DNA from: Lachnospiraceae bacterium
GTDB lineage: Bacteria; Bacillota; Clostridia; Lachnospirales; Lachnospiraceae
Assembly: GCA_017623675.1 (NCBI GenBank)
Contig: JAGAOO010000062.1
Location: 1 to 34,246, forward strand
DNA length: 34,246 bases
Direction: 5' to 3'
Shown here in pieces: positions 17,590-26,990 of the stretch. Each line of letters starts with the position of its first letter. Within the stretch, counting starts at the first letter, position 1. The notes beneath the pieces were generated by a model. It saw only the letters and a list, made by a program, of their open reading frames with translations, had not been told where the DNA came from and made no database searches. The position numbers and the translations under genes are program-made.

Positions 17590-18933
17590 ATGAATCAAGA
17601 TTTGACGGTGGGAAAACCGGAAAACGTATTATGGAAGTTCTGCCTTCCCTTATTTGGCAGTATTATTTTTCAACAGTTATACAATATTGCAGACAGCCTT
17701 GTTGCAGGGAAATTCATTCACGAGGAGGCTCTGGCAGCCGTAGGAAACAGCTATGAAATCACTCTTATTTTTCTCGCTTTTGCATTCGGCTGTAATATTG
17801 GCTGCTCTGTGATCGTATCTCAATTATTCGGTGCCAAGAATTACAACGATATGAAAACCTCTATTTATACATCTATCATCGCAAGCACCCTGCTGTGTCT
17901 CGTGTTAATGGGCTTGGGCATTTCATTCTGTGATGACCTCCTTGCACTGATTCATACTCAGGATGCCATATGGAAGGACTCGAAGCTATATCTGGATATT
18001 TATATATGGGGTCTTCCATTTTTGTTCTTATATAACATTGCAACCGGAATTTTTTCAGCTCTTGGAGATTCCAAAACCCCTTTTATTTTTTTGGCAATTT
18101 CTTCTACCACTAATATTTTTGCCGACATTCTCTTCGTTACTGCCTTTGATATGGGGGTTGCAGGAATTGCATGGGCAACCTTTATCTGTCAGGGTGTCAG
18201 TTGTATTCTGGCAATGATTGTAGTGTTAAAGAGGTTAAAAACCATTCCAACCGAGGGTTCTGGCCGAACCTTCTCTTTTACAATACTAAAGAAAGTCACA
18301 CGCATTGCCCTTCCAAGCATTCTGCAACAAAGCTTTATTTCCATTGGCAACATGATTATTCAAAGCATTATTAATGATTGTGGCGTTCAAATTACCGCCG
18401 GTTATGCGGCTGCCATTAAACTAAACAATCTGGTCATCACCTCCCTTACAACCTTAGGAAATGGGATCTCTAATTATACTGCCCAGAATCTCGGTGCCAA
18501 TATTTTCCCGCGAATCAAAGCCGGCTTCAAGGCTGGCATTAAGCTGGTGTGGATTATCTGTATTCCGCTTGTGCTTTTATATGTTGTTGCAGGCAGATAT
18601 TTGATTACTTTCTTTATTGACAATCCTTCCGAACGAACCCTGCTTTCCGGTGTACAATTCCTTATGATTGTGGCACCATTTTATTTTGTCATATCTGTAA
18701 AGCTGGTTGCCGACGGCATATTACGGGGTGCCGGATTAATGAAGCAGTTTATGATTTCTACCTTCACTGATTTGGTTTTACGGGTTCTGCTTGCCTTTCT
18801 GTTGTCCAATGCCTTTGGCTACATCGGCATCTGGTGTGCATGGCCAATCGGATGGAGTATTGCCATGGGATTATCTGTTCTTTTCTATAAGAAATGGATT
18901 GACTCCAAATGTCGGGAATGCTCGGGATTGTGA
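17590..18933 (+). CDS. MATE-family efflux transporter
   Basis: This 447-residue protein has about twelve membrane spans in two homologous halves. The first half has the characteristic NVLWKFCLPLFGSIIFQQLY and NIADSLVAGKF pattern, and the second repeats it near residue 240 (VTRIALPSILQQSFISIGNM). MATE proteins export cationic drugs or metabolites with Na+ or H+ coupling. The ATG at 17590 follows AGGAGGGAACCAA; a longer frame to 17536 would begin upstream of the promoter's start site and is rejected. It is divergent from a LysR gene and no strong terminator follows. The substrate cannot be predicted. Confidence 0.93.
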   Translation: MNQDLTVGKPENVLWKFCLPLFGSIIFQQLYNIADSLVAGKFIHEEALAAVGNSYEITLIFLAFAFGCNIGCSVIVSQLFGAKNYNDMKTSIYTSIIASTLLCLVLMGLGISFCDDLLALIHTQDAIWKDSKLYLDIYIWGLPFLFLYNIATGIFSALGDSKTPFIFLAISSTTNIFADILFVTAFDMGVAGIAWATFICQGVSCILAMIVVLKRLKTIPTEGSGRTFSFTILKKVTRIALPSILQQSFISIGNMIIQSIINDCGVQITAGYAAAIKLNNLVITSLTTLGNGISNYTAQNLGANIFPRIKAGFKAGIKLVWIICIPLVLLYVVAGRYLITFFIDNPSERTLLSGVQFLMIVAPFYFVISVKLVADGILRGAGLMKQFMISTFTDLVLRVLLAFLLSNAFGYIGIWCAWPIGWSIAMGLSVLFYKKWIDSKCRECSGL

Positions 18934-18960
18934 TTTTTTTCTTTCAACCCTTGTAACCTG

Positions 18961-18989
18961 TTGTTTTTTGCCCCTTTTATGCGTATAAT
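18961..18989 (+). promoter_or_regulatory. Promoter of the DUF885 lipoprotein gene
   Basis: TTGTTT (18961-18966), 17 bp, TATAAT (18984-18989). The predicted leader is about 35 nt, with GAAAGGGAAC before the ATG at 19031. Confidence 0.7.
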
Positions 18990-19030
18990 CATAGTAGCAG
19001 ACTAGTGAAAATGTAAGAAAGGGAACATTT

Positions 19031-20827
19031 ATGAAATTACAAAAACATATAAAACGCATTACCGCTGTTTCTTTCAGTGTCATATTGCTCTTATCCATTT
19101 CCGGTTGTAACAGGCAGAATACCGGAACAGCCGCCAGTCCCAATGAGGACTTTGATGAGTTTTTAGAGGAATTATTCTTAGAAGAGGTAACCGATAATAC
19201 CTTAAACCTTCATTTTACATTAAAAGACCCGGAAGGATATGGCATTGAGGATATGGAGCCTACCTTTGGCGATTTAGATGATCGGGATTTTTCCAACATG
19301 GAGGAGGATTGGGAAGATTTAGAAGCATCCTTCCAAGAGTTACAATCTTATAACTATAACAAGCTGGACGAGAAACAGCAATTGACCTACGACATTCTCT
19401 ATCGTTATATGGAGCAGGAATTGTCCATCAAGGACTGCGAATATCAGGGAACCGTATTTGGGCAGGTAACCGGTGTACAGAGCAATATGCCTCTCAATAT
19501 GTCCCTATATGAATTCTACTCTGCAGAAGATGTAGAGGACTATCTGTCTCTTATGGATCAGTTAGATGATTACTTCGATTACTGTATCGAATATGAGCAG
19601 TTCCGAACCGTCGAAGGATACGGTATGGCAGACGGTGCCATCGATGACGCTGTGGAACAATGTGAGGAATTCTTAACACATCGAGAAGACAATTATCTGA
19701 TTACTACCTTTGACCACAGAATAGATGCCCTTGATGGTTTAAGCGATACCGAACGTGCCTCTTATAAAGACCAGAATCGGAATATCGTAATGAATACCGT
19801 AATACCTGCATACGAAACCATGATTGATGAATTAAATGCATTAAAGGGCAAGAGTGAAGACCGGGGCGGCATCTGTAATTATGAAGGTGGAAAAGAATAC
19901 TATGAATACATTGTTTCCCACAAAACAGGTTCTTCGAAATCCATTGAAGAAATGAAAAAGATATTAGAAGATGTTTTAGATGATGCCACCAATATGACAT
20001 ATGATGTGTATGCCAATGCACCGGATGTACTCATGGAATACTATGGCGATGAAAACTTCGTTGTAGAGGGATTATCCCAGCCGGAAAGTTTTTTAGAATA
20101 TTACAAGCAGGAAATGATTGGCGAATTCCCAACGCCACCGGCAATTACATATACCATCAGCGATATTGATCCTTCTATTGCAGACATCGTTTCTCCTGCA
20201 TTCTGCGTAACACCATGCATTGATGATTACACGCAAGGTGTTATTCAAGTGAATCGCAGCGAAGACAATGGTGGCGGAGGTGCCTTATCTGCTACCTATG
20301 CTCATGAGGGTTATCCGGGACATTTATATCAGATGACTTACTTCTTATCCACCAACCCTTATCCAATCCGCGACATGCTAAGCTTCTTAGGCTACGATGA
20401 AGGCTGGGCTATGTATGTGGAAATGCGTTCTTATAACTGGGTTACTTATGAGAACTATGATGACGAATATGTACGCGAAATGTATGTAGCCGGTGAATTG
20501 CAGAATATTGCTTTCTGCTGTCTGGCAGATATCTATGTAAATTATTACGGCTATACGGTAGAAGATCTTGCTGACTACATGAACGAGATGGGCTTTAACG
20601 GTGATGCCGCACAGGACTTATACGATATGATGGTAGAAGAACCGGGATATTATCCACAATACTTTATCGGTTATCTGGAGTTCGTTGAGCTTCGGGATTA
20701 TGCAACCGAACAATTAGGTGCAGACTTCAATGAAGAAGCTTATCACAAAGTAATTCTGGAAACCGGACCTTGTGATTTTACTACCTTGCGGGAACAGATG
20801 GATGAATATATTGATTCTGTGAAATAA
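19031..20827 (+). CDS. DUF885 family lipoprotein, probable zinc metallopeptidase
   Basis: This 598-residue protein has a lipoprotein signal: a basic N-terminus, a hydrophobic core and the lipobox SISGC with Cys26. It should be tethered outside the membrane. The DUF885 core contains ATYAHEGYPGHLYQ (His425, Glu426, His431), a zinc-binding HE-x(3)-GH type motif, and downstream LGYDEGWAMYVE with Glu457 and Glu464 as further ligand candidates. The domain architecture and length fit DUF885 proteins, which are related to M2/M32-type gluzincin folds. Peptidase activity is inferred. The mature protein is very acidic. It has its own promoter. The terminator after it is weak. Confidence 0.9.
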   Translation: MKLQKHIKRITAVSFSVILLLSISGCNRQNTGTAASPNEDFDEFLEELFLEEVTDNTLNLHFTLKDPEGYGIEDMEPTFGDLDDRDFSNMEEDWEDLEASFQELQSYNYNKLDEKQQLTYDILYRYMEQELSIKDCEYQGTVFGQVTGVQSNMPLNMSLYEFYSAEDVEDYLSLMDQLDDYFDYCIEYEQFRTVEGYGMADGAIDDAVEQCEEFLTHREDNYLITTFDHRIDALDGLSDTERASYKDQNRNIVMNTVIPAYETMIDELNALKGKSEDRGGICNYEGGKEYYEYIVSHKTGSSKSIEEMKKILEDVLDDATNMTYDVYANAPDVLMEYYGDENFVVEGLSQPESFLEYYKQEMIGEFPTPPAITYTISDIDPSIADIVSPAFCVTPCIDDYTQGVIQVNRSEDNGGGGALSATYAHEGYPGHLYQMTYFLSTNPYPIRDMLSFLGYDEGWAMYVEMRSYNWVTYENYDDEYVREMYVAGELQNIAFCCLADIYVNYYGYTVEDLADYMNEMGFNGDAAQDLYDMMVEEPGYYPQYFIGYLEFVELRDYATEQLGADFNEEAYHKVILETGPCDFTTLREQMDEYIDSVK

Positions 20828-20853
20828 TGGGATTTTAATGATGAAAGTATAAC

Positions 20854-20876
20854 AAAACAAGTTGTCGTCTTGTTTT
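20854..20876 (+). terminator. Weak hairpin after the DUF885 gene
   Basis: AAAACAAG (20854-20861) pairs with CTTGTTTT (20869-20876) around a 7-nt loop, and TCTTG follows. It is AT-rich and short, so it is only a possible terminator. Confidence 0.45.
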
Positions 20877-20911
20877 CTTGGGATAACAGAACTTCGATGT
20901 TTTATCCCTTC

Positions 20912-21898
20912 CTACCCATTATATGTACAGCTTTCCCGTTCCAGCAGGCGACACGGTAATTCCAAACGCACCCGTTCCTGATGCAGCCCGTCTTTGCGGT
21001 CCAATAACAATCGAATCGCTAAATGTACCATTTCTTTTTTCGGAATATGAATGGTTGTTAACATGGGTGTGCTCTTCTGTGACTCTGTGATATTATCGAT
21101 AGAGATTACGGATGGAACATACCCTCTTTTTTTGTTTTGTTTTAACGCCCGTAGCACACCAAGTGCGGTACAGTCATTTGCACAGAAGATAGCTGTTGGC
21201 TTCTTTTCCCCCTTCATGATTTCCTGCATGACACGAAAGCCCTCCTGTTCGGTCTGACTCGTCTGGTGGACATCACTGTAGCGAAGAGGAATTTTGTGTT
21301 TAAGCAACGTTTGATAATAGCCTATATATCTGGATTCATAGTTGCAGTCTCCAATATAAGCTATATTGCTATGTCCTAAAGAAATTAGGTATTCCACAGC
21401 TATACTGGCTGCTGCAGCACCGTTACAGATTACCTCGTCGTATTCATATTCCGTTGGATTTCTGTCAATTCCCACAATATAAGCATATCGTTTCCGCAAA
21501 ATGCTGATTACATCGGCCGGACATTTTCCAAATATCAACAACCCTGTATTCTTTTTGCGAACAATAAATGCTGATGGATTCAACTGCCTTTCCGATTGCA
21601 CATTGGCTTGTGAACGATATGGAACATTTCTCGTATTCGTTGCCTCCCGTTCTAACGCCATAATATCCGGCAGATTCAGCACCTCGCCAAGCAAGCACCC
21701 GTTTTCAATTAATTCTTCCTCTGTGTAATGAAACAGTTCCAAAAAGAAGGAATCCTTATCCATGGATTCGAATCGTGTCAAAAGAATATCAACTACAAAC
21801 GGAGTCTCTGAATCCTTCCTACCCTTCCGCAGCTCTCTGGCAGCAGAATTGGGAAGATAGTGTTCCTGTTCTGCTATTTCCCATATACGTCTGTACAA
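20912..21898 (-). pseudogene. LacI-family regulator missing its N-terminal DNA-binding domain
   Basis: About 329 residues remain. They begin inside the family's hinge region (RRIWEIAEQEHYLPNSAARE) and continue through a full periplasmic-binding-protein-like effector domain (GLLIFGKCPAD, VEYLISLGHSNIAYIGD, TAIFCANDCTALGVLRALKQ, VISIDNI) to the usual C-terminus. The helix-turn-helix that LacI proteins carry before the hinge, roughly 25-30 residues, is absent. Upstream of about 21,898 the same frame stays open only because it runs antisense through the substrate-binding-protein gene up to 22333. An in-frame ATG at 21899-21901 has no clear ribosome binding site. The gene has lost its promoter, start and DNA-binding part, so it is very probably non-functional as a repressor. 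Confidence 0.85.
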
Positions 21899-22754
21899 CA
21901 TTACCCATGCCCAGGCATTGCTGATGAAAGCAGAAGGCAGCTTGGAAACTAGCCTCGGTGATAGTGCAACCGTTACCTGGACTGCTTTTAATGCAGGCCC
22001 TGCGGAAGTGGAAGCCTTGTTTGCCGGTGACATTGATATCGGATATATCGGTCCGGTTCCGGCTATCACTGCAAATGTGAAATCCCAAGGAGATATACAG
22101 ATTCTTTCCGGTGCTACCAAGGGTGGAGCAATCCTTGTTAAACGGGAAGGTACCGACATTAACAGTGTAGAAGATTTAGATGGAAAAATTGTTGCAATTC
22201 CACAGCTTGGTAATACCCAGCATTTGTGCCTGTTAAATCTCTTAGCAGAACATGGTCTGGCTCCGACCAGTGACGGTGGTACTGTTACGGTTGCCGCTGT
22301 TGCCAATGCAGATGTATCGAACACTATGACCAATGAAGATATTGATGCTGCTTTGGTACCGGAACCTTGGGGTTCTACTCTTCTCTCACAAAATGCAGAG
22401 CTTCTTATGGATTACGATACCATTTACTACGAGGGAGACTATGATGTTGCTGTTGTAGTGGTTCGTAAAGAATTCATGGAAGAACACCCGGAGCTGGTAG
22501 AACAATTCCTGGCAGAACATGAAGCAGCAACCAAACAACTGAACGACAATCAGGCTGAATGTCTGGATATCATTAATCAGGAATTAGAGAATGCAACCGG
22601 AAAGTCCCTCGATGACGCCATTATAACAGAAGCCTTTACAAGAATTGGTGTCAGTACGGAATTAAATGAGGCATCCATCCAGCAATTCGCCGTCATAAGC
22701 AAAGAGCAGGGTTTTATTGATGAACTGCCAGCGGAGGATTTGATATGTCGTTAG
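21897..22754 (+). pseudogene. Sulfonate/nitrate/taurine-type ABC substrate-binding protein, N-terminus missing
   Basis: About 285 residues remain, starting NITHAQALLMKAEGSLE and continuing with FNAGPAEVEALFAGDIDIGY, IGPVPAI, VAIPQLGNTQHLCLLNLLAE and DAALVPEPWGS. This is typical of SsuA/TauA/NrtA-type binding proteins (NMT1/SsuA superfamily). Intact members start with a lipoprotein signal peptide and a first beta strand; about 45-60 residues including that signal are gone. Without it the protein could not be exported. The reading frame is otherwise undamaged and its end overlaps the ATPase gene by 10 bp. Translation could begin at TTG 21918 or ATG 21924, but neither has a good ribosome binding site. 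The loss shares one junction with the beheaded LacI gene. Confidence 0.85.
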
Positions 22755-23491
22755 TGCTAAAAGGAATACATAAGCAATTTGATAATAATGAAGATGCTAC
22801 TTTAAATGATATTAATCTGGAGATTGAAACCGGCGAGTTCGTATGTATCGTCGGCCCCTCCGGTTGTGGCAAAAGTACACTCCTTAATCTGGTTGCCGGT
22901 CTGGAAACGCCCACCATTGGACAGATTCTTCTGGATGGTAAACCGATTACCGGCCCGGGTTCCGACCGGACGGTGATGTTTCAGGAGCACGGATTATTTC
23001 CATGGCTGAATGTCATAGAAAATGTAAAATTCGGCATGAAGATGTCCGGTGTACCGAAGGAGGAACAGGAGCGAAAAGCCCTTCATTATCTGGAAATGGT
23101 ACATTTACTGGACTATAAGGATTATCTGATTCATCAAATCTCCGGTGGTATGCGCCAGCGAGTTGCCTTAGCCAGAGCTTTGACAATGGACTCCAAAATA
23201 CTGCTGATGGACGAACCATTTTCTGCTTTGGACAGACAGACCTCCAACCAGCTTCGGGAGGAGCTTCAACGGATTTGGATGGAAACGAAACGTACCATTT
23301 TTTTTATTACCCATAGTGTTGAAGAAGCCGTCTATCTTGCCGACCGTGTGGTGGTTCTCTCTGCAAAAACCGGGAAGGTGGCAGACATCATCCCCATTCC
23401 CTTTGACCGTCCACGTCAGGTATACGACCCGGACTTCGTAGAATATCGACATCGAATTCTGGATGAGGTCAGAAAGGAGAGCACCCTATGA
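22745..23491 (+). CDS. ABC transporter ATP-binding protein (SsuB/TauB/NrtD-like)
   Basis: This 248-residue ATPase has Walker A GPSGCGKST (37-45), the Q-loop MFQEHGLFPWL, signature SGGMRQR (133-139), Walker B ILLMDEPFSALD (152-163) and a switch histidine in ITHSVEEA. The sequence is closest to ATPases that power uptake of sulfonates, taurine or nitrate, with the family hallmark FPWLNVIENV. The ATG at 22745 lies within the last codons of the binding-protein gene, after GGAGGATTTGAT, so translation is coupled. It overlaps the permease gene by 4 bp (ATGA). With the binding protein truncated and the promoter region lost, the transporter is probably not working or poorly expressed. Confidence 0.93.
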   Translation: MSLVLKGIHKQFDNNEDATLNDINLEIETGEFVCIVGPSGCGKSTLLNLVAGLETPTIGQILLDGKPITGPGSDRTVMFQEHGLFPWLNVIENVKFGMKMSGVPKEEQERKALHYLEMVHLLDYKDYLIHQISGGMRQRVALARALTMDSKILLMDEPFSALDRQTSNQLREELQRIWMETKRTIFFITHSVEEAVYLADRVVVLSAKTGKVADIIPIPFDRPRQVYDPDFVEYRHRILDEVRKESTL

Positions 23492-24243
23492 GCATTTTTA
23501 TTTTTCTTATCCTGTTAATCTTTCTCTGGCAGGGCTTTTACTGGGTCTTTGTAGATTTGCTGGAGGTTTTTAAGCCCTATGCGGTTCCTTCTCCTTTGGG
23601 AGTAGGCGAAACCTTTATTGAACTATGTCAGGACGGAACCTTATTCGAAGCCACCGGTTATTCTCTTTTGCGAGGCATTGGAGGATATCTGATTGCAGTC
23701 ATCATTGGCGTGATTATCGGGCTTTTAATCAATCATTTTTCCTACCTGCAAAAGAATCTGAAACCGTTGATTCTGGGAATCCAGACCCTGCCAAGTGTCT
23801 GCTGGGTTCCATTTTCCATTCTCTGGTTTGGCTTATCCACTCAGGCGATATTATTCGTAGTAGTTATGGGCTCCGCTTTTAGCATTGCCATATCAGTAGA
23901 TAATGCGATTAAAAATGTGCAGCCAATCTATACGAAAGCCGCCCGGACTATGGGGGCGACCAAACGGCAGCTTTATTTTCATGTCATTTTACCTGCCAGT
24001 TTACCGGAACTAATATCCGGTCTGAAGCAAGGCTGGTCCTTTGCATGGCGGGCACTGATGGCAGGCGAAGTCATGACTACTTCCATCGGCTTGGGTCAAA
24101 CCCTGATTACCGGACGAGACCTAGCTGACATCAACCAGGTTATGCTGGTTATGATTGTCATTGTTTTTGTTGGTATCGTAATAGACAAGTGCATTTTTTC
24201 CGTTATCGAAAAACGTGTGCTTCGAAAACGCGGACTATTATGA
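23488..24243 (+). CDS. ABC transporter permease (SsuC/TauC-like)
   Basis: This 251-residue inner-membrane permease has about six spans and the binding-protein-dependent transport EAA-type loop near residues 150-170 (AARTMGATKRQLYFHVILPA, then SLPELISGL). An aromatic-rich first span (FYWVFVDLLEVFKPYAVPSP) and ITGRDLADINQVMLVMI near the end are typical of the sulfonate/taurine group. The ATG overlaps the stop of the ATPase gene by 4 bp, after an AAAGGAG. It is the last gene of the truncated ABC operon. Confidence 0.92.
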   Translation: MSIFIFLILLIFLWQGFYWVFVDLLEVFKPYAVPSPLGVGETFIELCQDGTLFEATGYSLLRGIGGYLIAVIIGVIIGLLINHFSYLQKNLKPLILGIQTLPSVCWVPFSILWFGLSTQAILFVVVMGSAFSIAISVDNAIKNVQPIYTKAARTMGATKRQLYFHVILPASLPELISGLKQGWSFAWRALMAGEVMTTSIGLGQTLITGRDLADINQVMLVMIVIVFVGIVIDKCIFSVIEKRVLRKRGLL

Positions 24244-24553
24244 CGCATATTTACCGGCTTATTCTTTCTGCCAGAGTATCTGTGCCAAAAGTGTTGGTCT
24301 GAGAGAATCTGTGCCAAAGGTTCTTTATCTGGTAAAATAAGTTAAAAAGCTATGTAAAAATACGACTTTCAGCAAAAAACTTCGATATTCTAAAACCATT
24401 TATATTGACAAAACACGTTTGTTTGATAAAATAAACAATGTGTGAGTATCGCCTTGTGCACGGTCTATGAATTATCAGGATTGAAACCTTCAGACTGTCA
24501 CAGGTATATATATACTTAGTACCAAAAATATAAGAAAAGAGGTAAACGTAAAG
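24244..24553 (+). other. Intergenic region between the ABC operon and pckA
   Basis: This 310-bp stretch has no gene. It holds two direct copies of ATCTGTGCCAAA (about 24279 and 24309) within 45 bp, an AT-rich middle, the pckA promoter (24405-24432) and a leader of about 115 nt before pckA. That leader includes short pairings such as GGTA with TACC, but no known riboswitch was recognised. Confidence 0.6.
24405..24432 (+). promoter_or_regulatory. Promoter of pckA
   Basis: TTGACA (24405-24410), 16 bp, TAAAAT (24427-24432). The leader is about 115 nt and ends in AAGAGGTAAACGTAAAG before the ATG. Confidence 0.75.
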
Positions 24554-26167
24554 ATGGCAGCTATTGATTTAACAAAGTATGGCATTACTGGAACTACAGA
24601 AATCGTTCACAATCCTTCCTTCGAATTATTATTTGAAGAAGAGACAAAGGCTTCTAACGAAGGCTATGAAGTAGGACAGAATACAGAATTAGATACTGTT
24701 AACGTTATGACAGGTATCTATACAGGTCGTTCTCCTAAAGATAAGTACATCGTAGTAGATAAGAATTCTGAGAACACCGTTTGGTGGGATTCAGCTGAAT
24801 ATCCAAATGACAATCATCGTATGTCAGAGGATACCTGGGCTGTTGTTAAGAACATCGCAAAGGAAGAGCTTTCTAACAAGAAGTTATTCGTTGTAGATGC
24901 ATTCTGTGGTGCCAATAAGGATACACGTATGGCAGTTCGTTTCATCATGGAGGTTGCTTGGCAGGCTCACTTTGTAAAGAACATGTTCATTATTCCTACA
25001 GAGGCTGAATTAGCTGATTTCGAGCCAGACTTCGTAGTATACAATGCTTCTAAGGCAAAGGTTGAGAACTACAAGGAATTAGGTCTTAACTCTGAGACAT
25101 GTGTAGCATTCAACATCACAAGCCGCGAGCAGGTTATCATTAATACATGGTACGGCGGAGAAATGAAGAAGGGTATGTTCTCTATGATGAACTACTACTT
25201 ACCATTAAAGGGTATCGCTTCTATGCACTGTTCAGCAAATACTGATATGGAAGGTAAGAATACAGCTATCTTCTTTGGTCTTTCAGGAACAGGTAAGACA
25301 ACCCTTTCTACAGACCCTAAGAGATTATTAATCGGTGATGATGAGCATGGTTGGGATGACAACGGTGTATTCAACTTCGAAGGCGGTTGCTACGCTAAGG
25401 TTATCGGTCTTGACAAGGAATCTGAGCCGGATATCTACAATGCTATTAAGAGAAACGCTCTGTTAGAGAACGTTACTGTTGATGCTGAAGGTAAGATTGA
25501 CTTTGATGACAAGAGTATTACAGAGAACACTCGTGTATCTTACCCAATTGATCATATTACAAACATTGCTTCTAAGGTAAATGGCGTATCTTCAGGTCCT
25601 GCTGCAAAGAACGTAATCTTCTTATCAGCAGATGCATTCGGAGTACTTCCTCCTGTATCTATCCTGACACCGGAGCAGACACAGTACTACTTCCTTTCAG
25701 GATTCACTGCTAAGCTTGCAGGTACAGAGCGTGGTATCACAGAGCCAACACCTACATTCTCAGCTTGCTTCGGTCAGGCATTCTTAGAGTTACACCCTAC
25801 AAAATACGGTGAAGAGCTTGTTAAGAGAATGGAAAAGAGCGGTGCCAAGGCATATCTTGTAAACACAGGCTGGAATGGTACCGGTAAGCGTATCACTATT
25901 AAGGATACACGTGGTATCATCGATGCAATCTTAAGCGGTGCTATCAACGAAGCTCCAACAAAGAAGATTCCTATGTTCAACTTCGAAGTACCAACAGAGC
26001 TTCCGGGTGTAGATCCTACAATCCTTGATCCTCGTGATACTTACGCAGATGCTTCTGAGTGGGAAGCTAAGGCTAAGGATCTTGCTGAGAGATTTACAAA
26101 GAACTTCAAGAAGTATGAAACAAATGAAGCTGGTAAGGCTTTAGTTTCTGCCGGTCCTCAGTTATAA
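24554..26167 (+). CDS. pckA: Phosphoenolpyruvate carboxykinase (ATP)
   Basis: PckA interconverts oxaloacetate plus ATP with PEP, CO2 and ADP. In many anaerobic Clostridia it runs toward oxaloacetate. The 537 residues show TGRSPKDKY (57-65), [10 protein letters not shown] (201-210), the kinase-1a P-loop [11 protein letters not shown] (242-252, Lys248), kinase-2 GDDEHGWDD (261-269) and [10 protein letters not shown]. Length and motifs match the ATP-dependent family. Codon use is even and rich in GGT, AAG and GAA, unlike the neighbouring ABC genes, which suggests high expression. It has its own promoter and a strong terminator, so it is monocistronic. Confidence 0.97.
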   Translation: MAAIDLTKYGITGTTEIVHNPSFELLFEEETKASNEGYEVGQNTELDTVNVMTGIYTGRSPKDKYIVVDKNSENTVWWDSAEYPNDNHRMSEDTWAVVKNIAKEELSNKKLFVVDAFCGANKDTRMAVRFIMEVAWQAHFVKNMFIIPTEAELADFEPDFVVYNASKAKVENYKELGLNSETCVAFNITSREQVIINTWYGGEMKKGMFSMMNYYLPLKGIASMHCSANTDMEGKNTAIFFGLSGTGKTTLSTDPKRLLIGDDEHGWDDNGVFNFEGGCYAKVIGLDKESEPDIYNAIKRNALLENVTVDAEGKIDFDDKSITENTRVSYPIDHITNIASKVNGVSSGPAAKNVIFLSADAFGVLPPVSILTPEQTQYYFLSGFTAKLAGTERGITEPTPTFSACFGQAFLELHPTKYGEELVKRMEKSGAKAYLVNTGWNGTGKRITIKDTRGIIDAILSGAINEAPTKKIPMFNFEVPTELPGVDPTILDPRDTYADASEWEAKAKDLAERFTKNFKKYETNEAGKALVSAGPQL

Positions 26168-26184
26168 AATGAGATAAATTACTA

Positions 26185-26217
26185 TCGGGTGTGGATTTGA
26201 CCACACCCGATTTTTTC
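26185..26217 (+). terminator. Intrinsic terminator of pckA
   Basis: A perfect 10-bp stem TCGGGTGTGG / CCACACCCGA with a 6-nt loop is followed by TTTTTTCTTTT. Confidence 0.95.
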
Positions 26218-26314
26218 TTTTCACAAACATAAAGTTTTATATCATTTTAATACCAGTAAGATTTTCATAAGATTTTCTTTAGAAACAAAACACAAGTTGA
26301 ACACAATTTCCCGG

Positions 26315-26522
26315 TATACTTTACTCATAAACAGAAGAAAAGAATTCTTCTTAAACCTCATGAATTTGCTTAAGAAGTCTTGAGGATATAACAGAAACAG
26401 ATAGCAGTCAAACGCGCGCAGATTGTTATTTGTTTCGTCTAACAATAACTTAAATTTAGATAGATTTTTCTCCCCTCTCTCCAAAGAGGCAGCTGGTATT
26501 ACCAACTGCCTCTTTAACTTTT
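26315..26522 (+). ncRNA. Possible structured small RNA between pckA and the cstA T-box
   Basis: No gene explains this stretch. A TATACT (26315-26320) could be a -10 box, although no good -35 is seen. Then comes a stem CTTCTTAA/TTAAGAAG (26347-26354 with 26370-26377) whose loop CCTCA (26356-26360) can pair with TGAGG (26381-26385), an H-type pseudoknot. A second stem ATTGTTA/TAACAAT lies further on, and a strong intrinsic terminator (26483-26520) ends it. The layout suggests an RNA of about 200 nt. It fits no known family that I recognise and may be degenerate leader sequence. Confidence 0.35.
26483..26522 (+). terminator. Intrinsic terminator, copy 1 of a repeated hairpin
   Basis: AAAGAGGCAG-C-TGGT-ATT-ACCA-A-CTGCCTCTTT forms a long stem with one internal mismatch, followed by AACTTTTT. 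Positions 26488-26522 are identical over 35 bp to 28774-28808 after cstA. Confidence 0.85.
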
Positions 26523-26634
26523 TAGAAGTTCACATGTGGTGGTATTCCAAAGACCCATTTGCTTCTGGCAAATAACGAATAATTGTCATGAAGCAAGGTA
26601 AAAATGCAAAAAACGACATTTTTTCAAAATTATC

Positions 26635-26663
26635 TTGATTTTTTATTCAAATAGGTGTAAAAC
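26635..26663 (+). promoter_or_regulatory. Possible promoter of the cstA T-box transcript
   Basis: TTGATT (26635-26640), 17 bp, TAAAAC (26658-26663). The -10 is weak, but position and spacing fit a start near 26670, just ahead of the T-box. Confidence 0.5.
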
Positions 26664-26669
26664 ATAAGC

Positions 26670-26990
26670 GTTCAATAATAGTTACAGTGTTGAAGGGGAC
26701 ACATCACGAGAAGATACCTGATTCCAGAGAGCCGCTGTATGGTGCGAGGCGGCAGAGGGCCTTTTCATGACATCACCCCGGAGCTTCCTTTTGAACGCAG
26801 AAATGTTAGTAGGTAAGGACGTATTCTCCACGTTATAAGAGATACTGTTGTGGCAGACAACTATTTACAGTTAGGTGACTGCCATTATGACGGTGATGAG
26901 AGGTTGCAGTATATGCAACAAAGCAGAGTGGTACCACGGAAAAATCCGCCTCTGCAAGTCTTGATTTAAGACTTGCAGAGGCGTTTTTAT
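26670..26990 (+). promoter_or_regulatory. T-box leader of the CstA-family gene (probable isoleucine specifier)
   Basis: All the elements of a T-box leader are present. Stem I includes AGAGAGCCGC and the 3' segment GACATCACCCCGGAGC. The conserved antiterminator AAAGCAGAGTGGTACCACGG is at 26920-26939, and a terminator at 26947-26988. By position relative to ACC-CCGGAG and the following A, the specifier is ATC (26772-26774), that is, isoleucine. UGGU in the antiterminator fits a tRNA with discriminator A. The specifier call is inferred by analogy and needs folding; the T-box class itself is secure. Confidence 0.9.
26947..26988 (+). terminator. T-box terminator before cstA
   Basis: CGCCTCTGCAAGTC pairs perfectly with GACTTGCAGAGGCG around a 9-nt loop, followed by TTTTTAT. 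Confidence 0.95.

Noticed and set aside
21899-22333. N-terminal extension of the LacI frame as a real protein part
   Set aside because: It is the antisense of the substrate-binding-protein gene, whose plus-strand translation matches a known family closely.
26242-26505. 87-codon minus-strand frame downstream of pckA
   Set aside because: No ribosome binding site, low-complexity composition, and it runs through a terminator hairpin. The RNA structures on the plus strand explain the region better.
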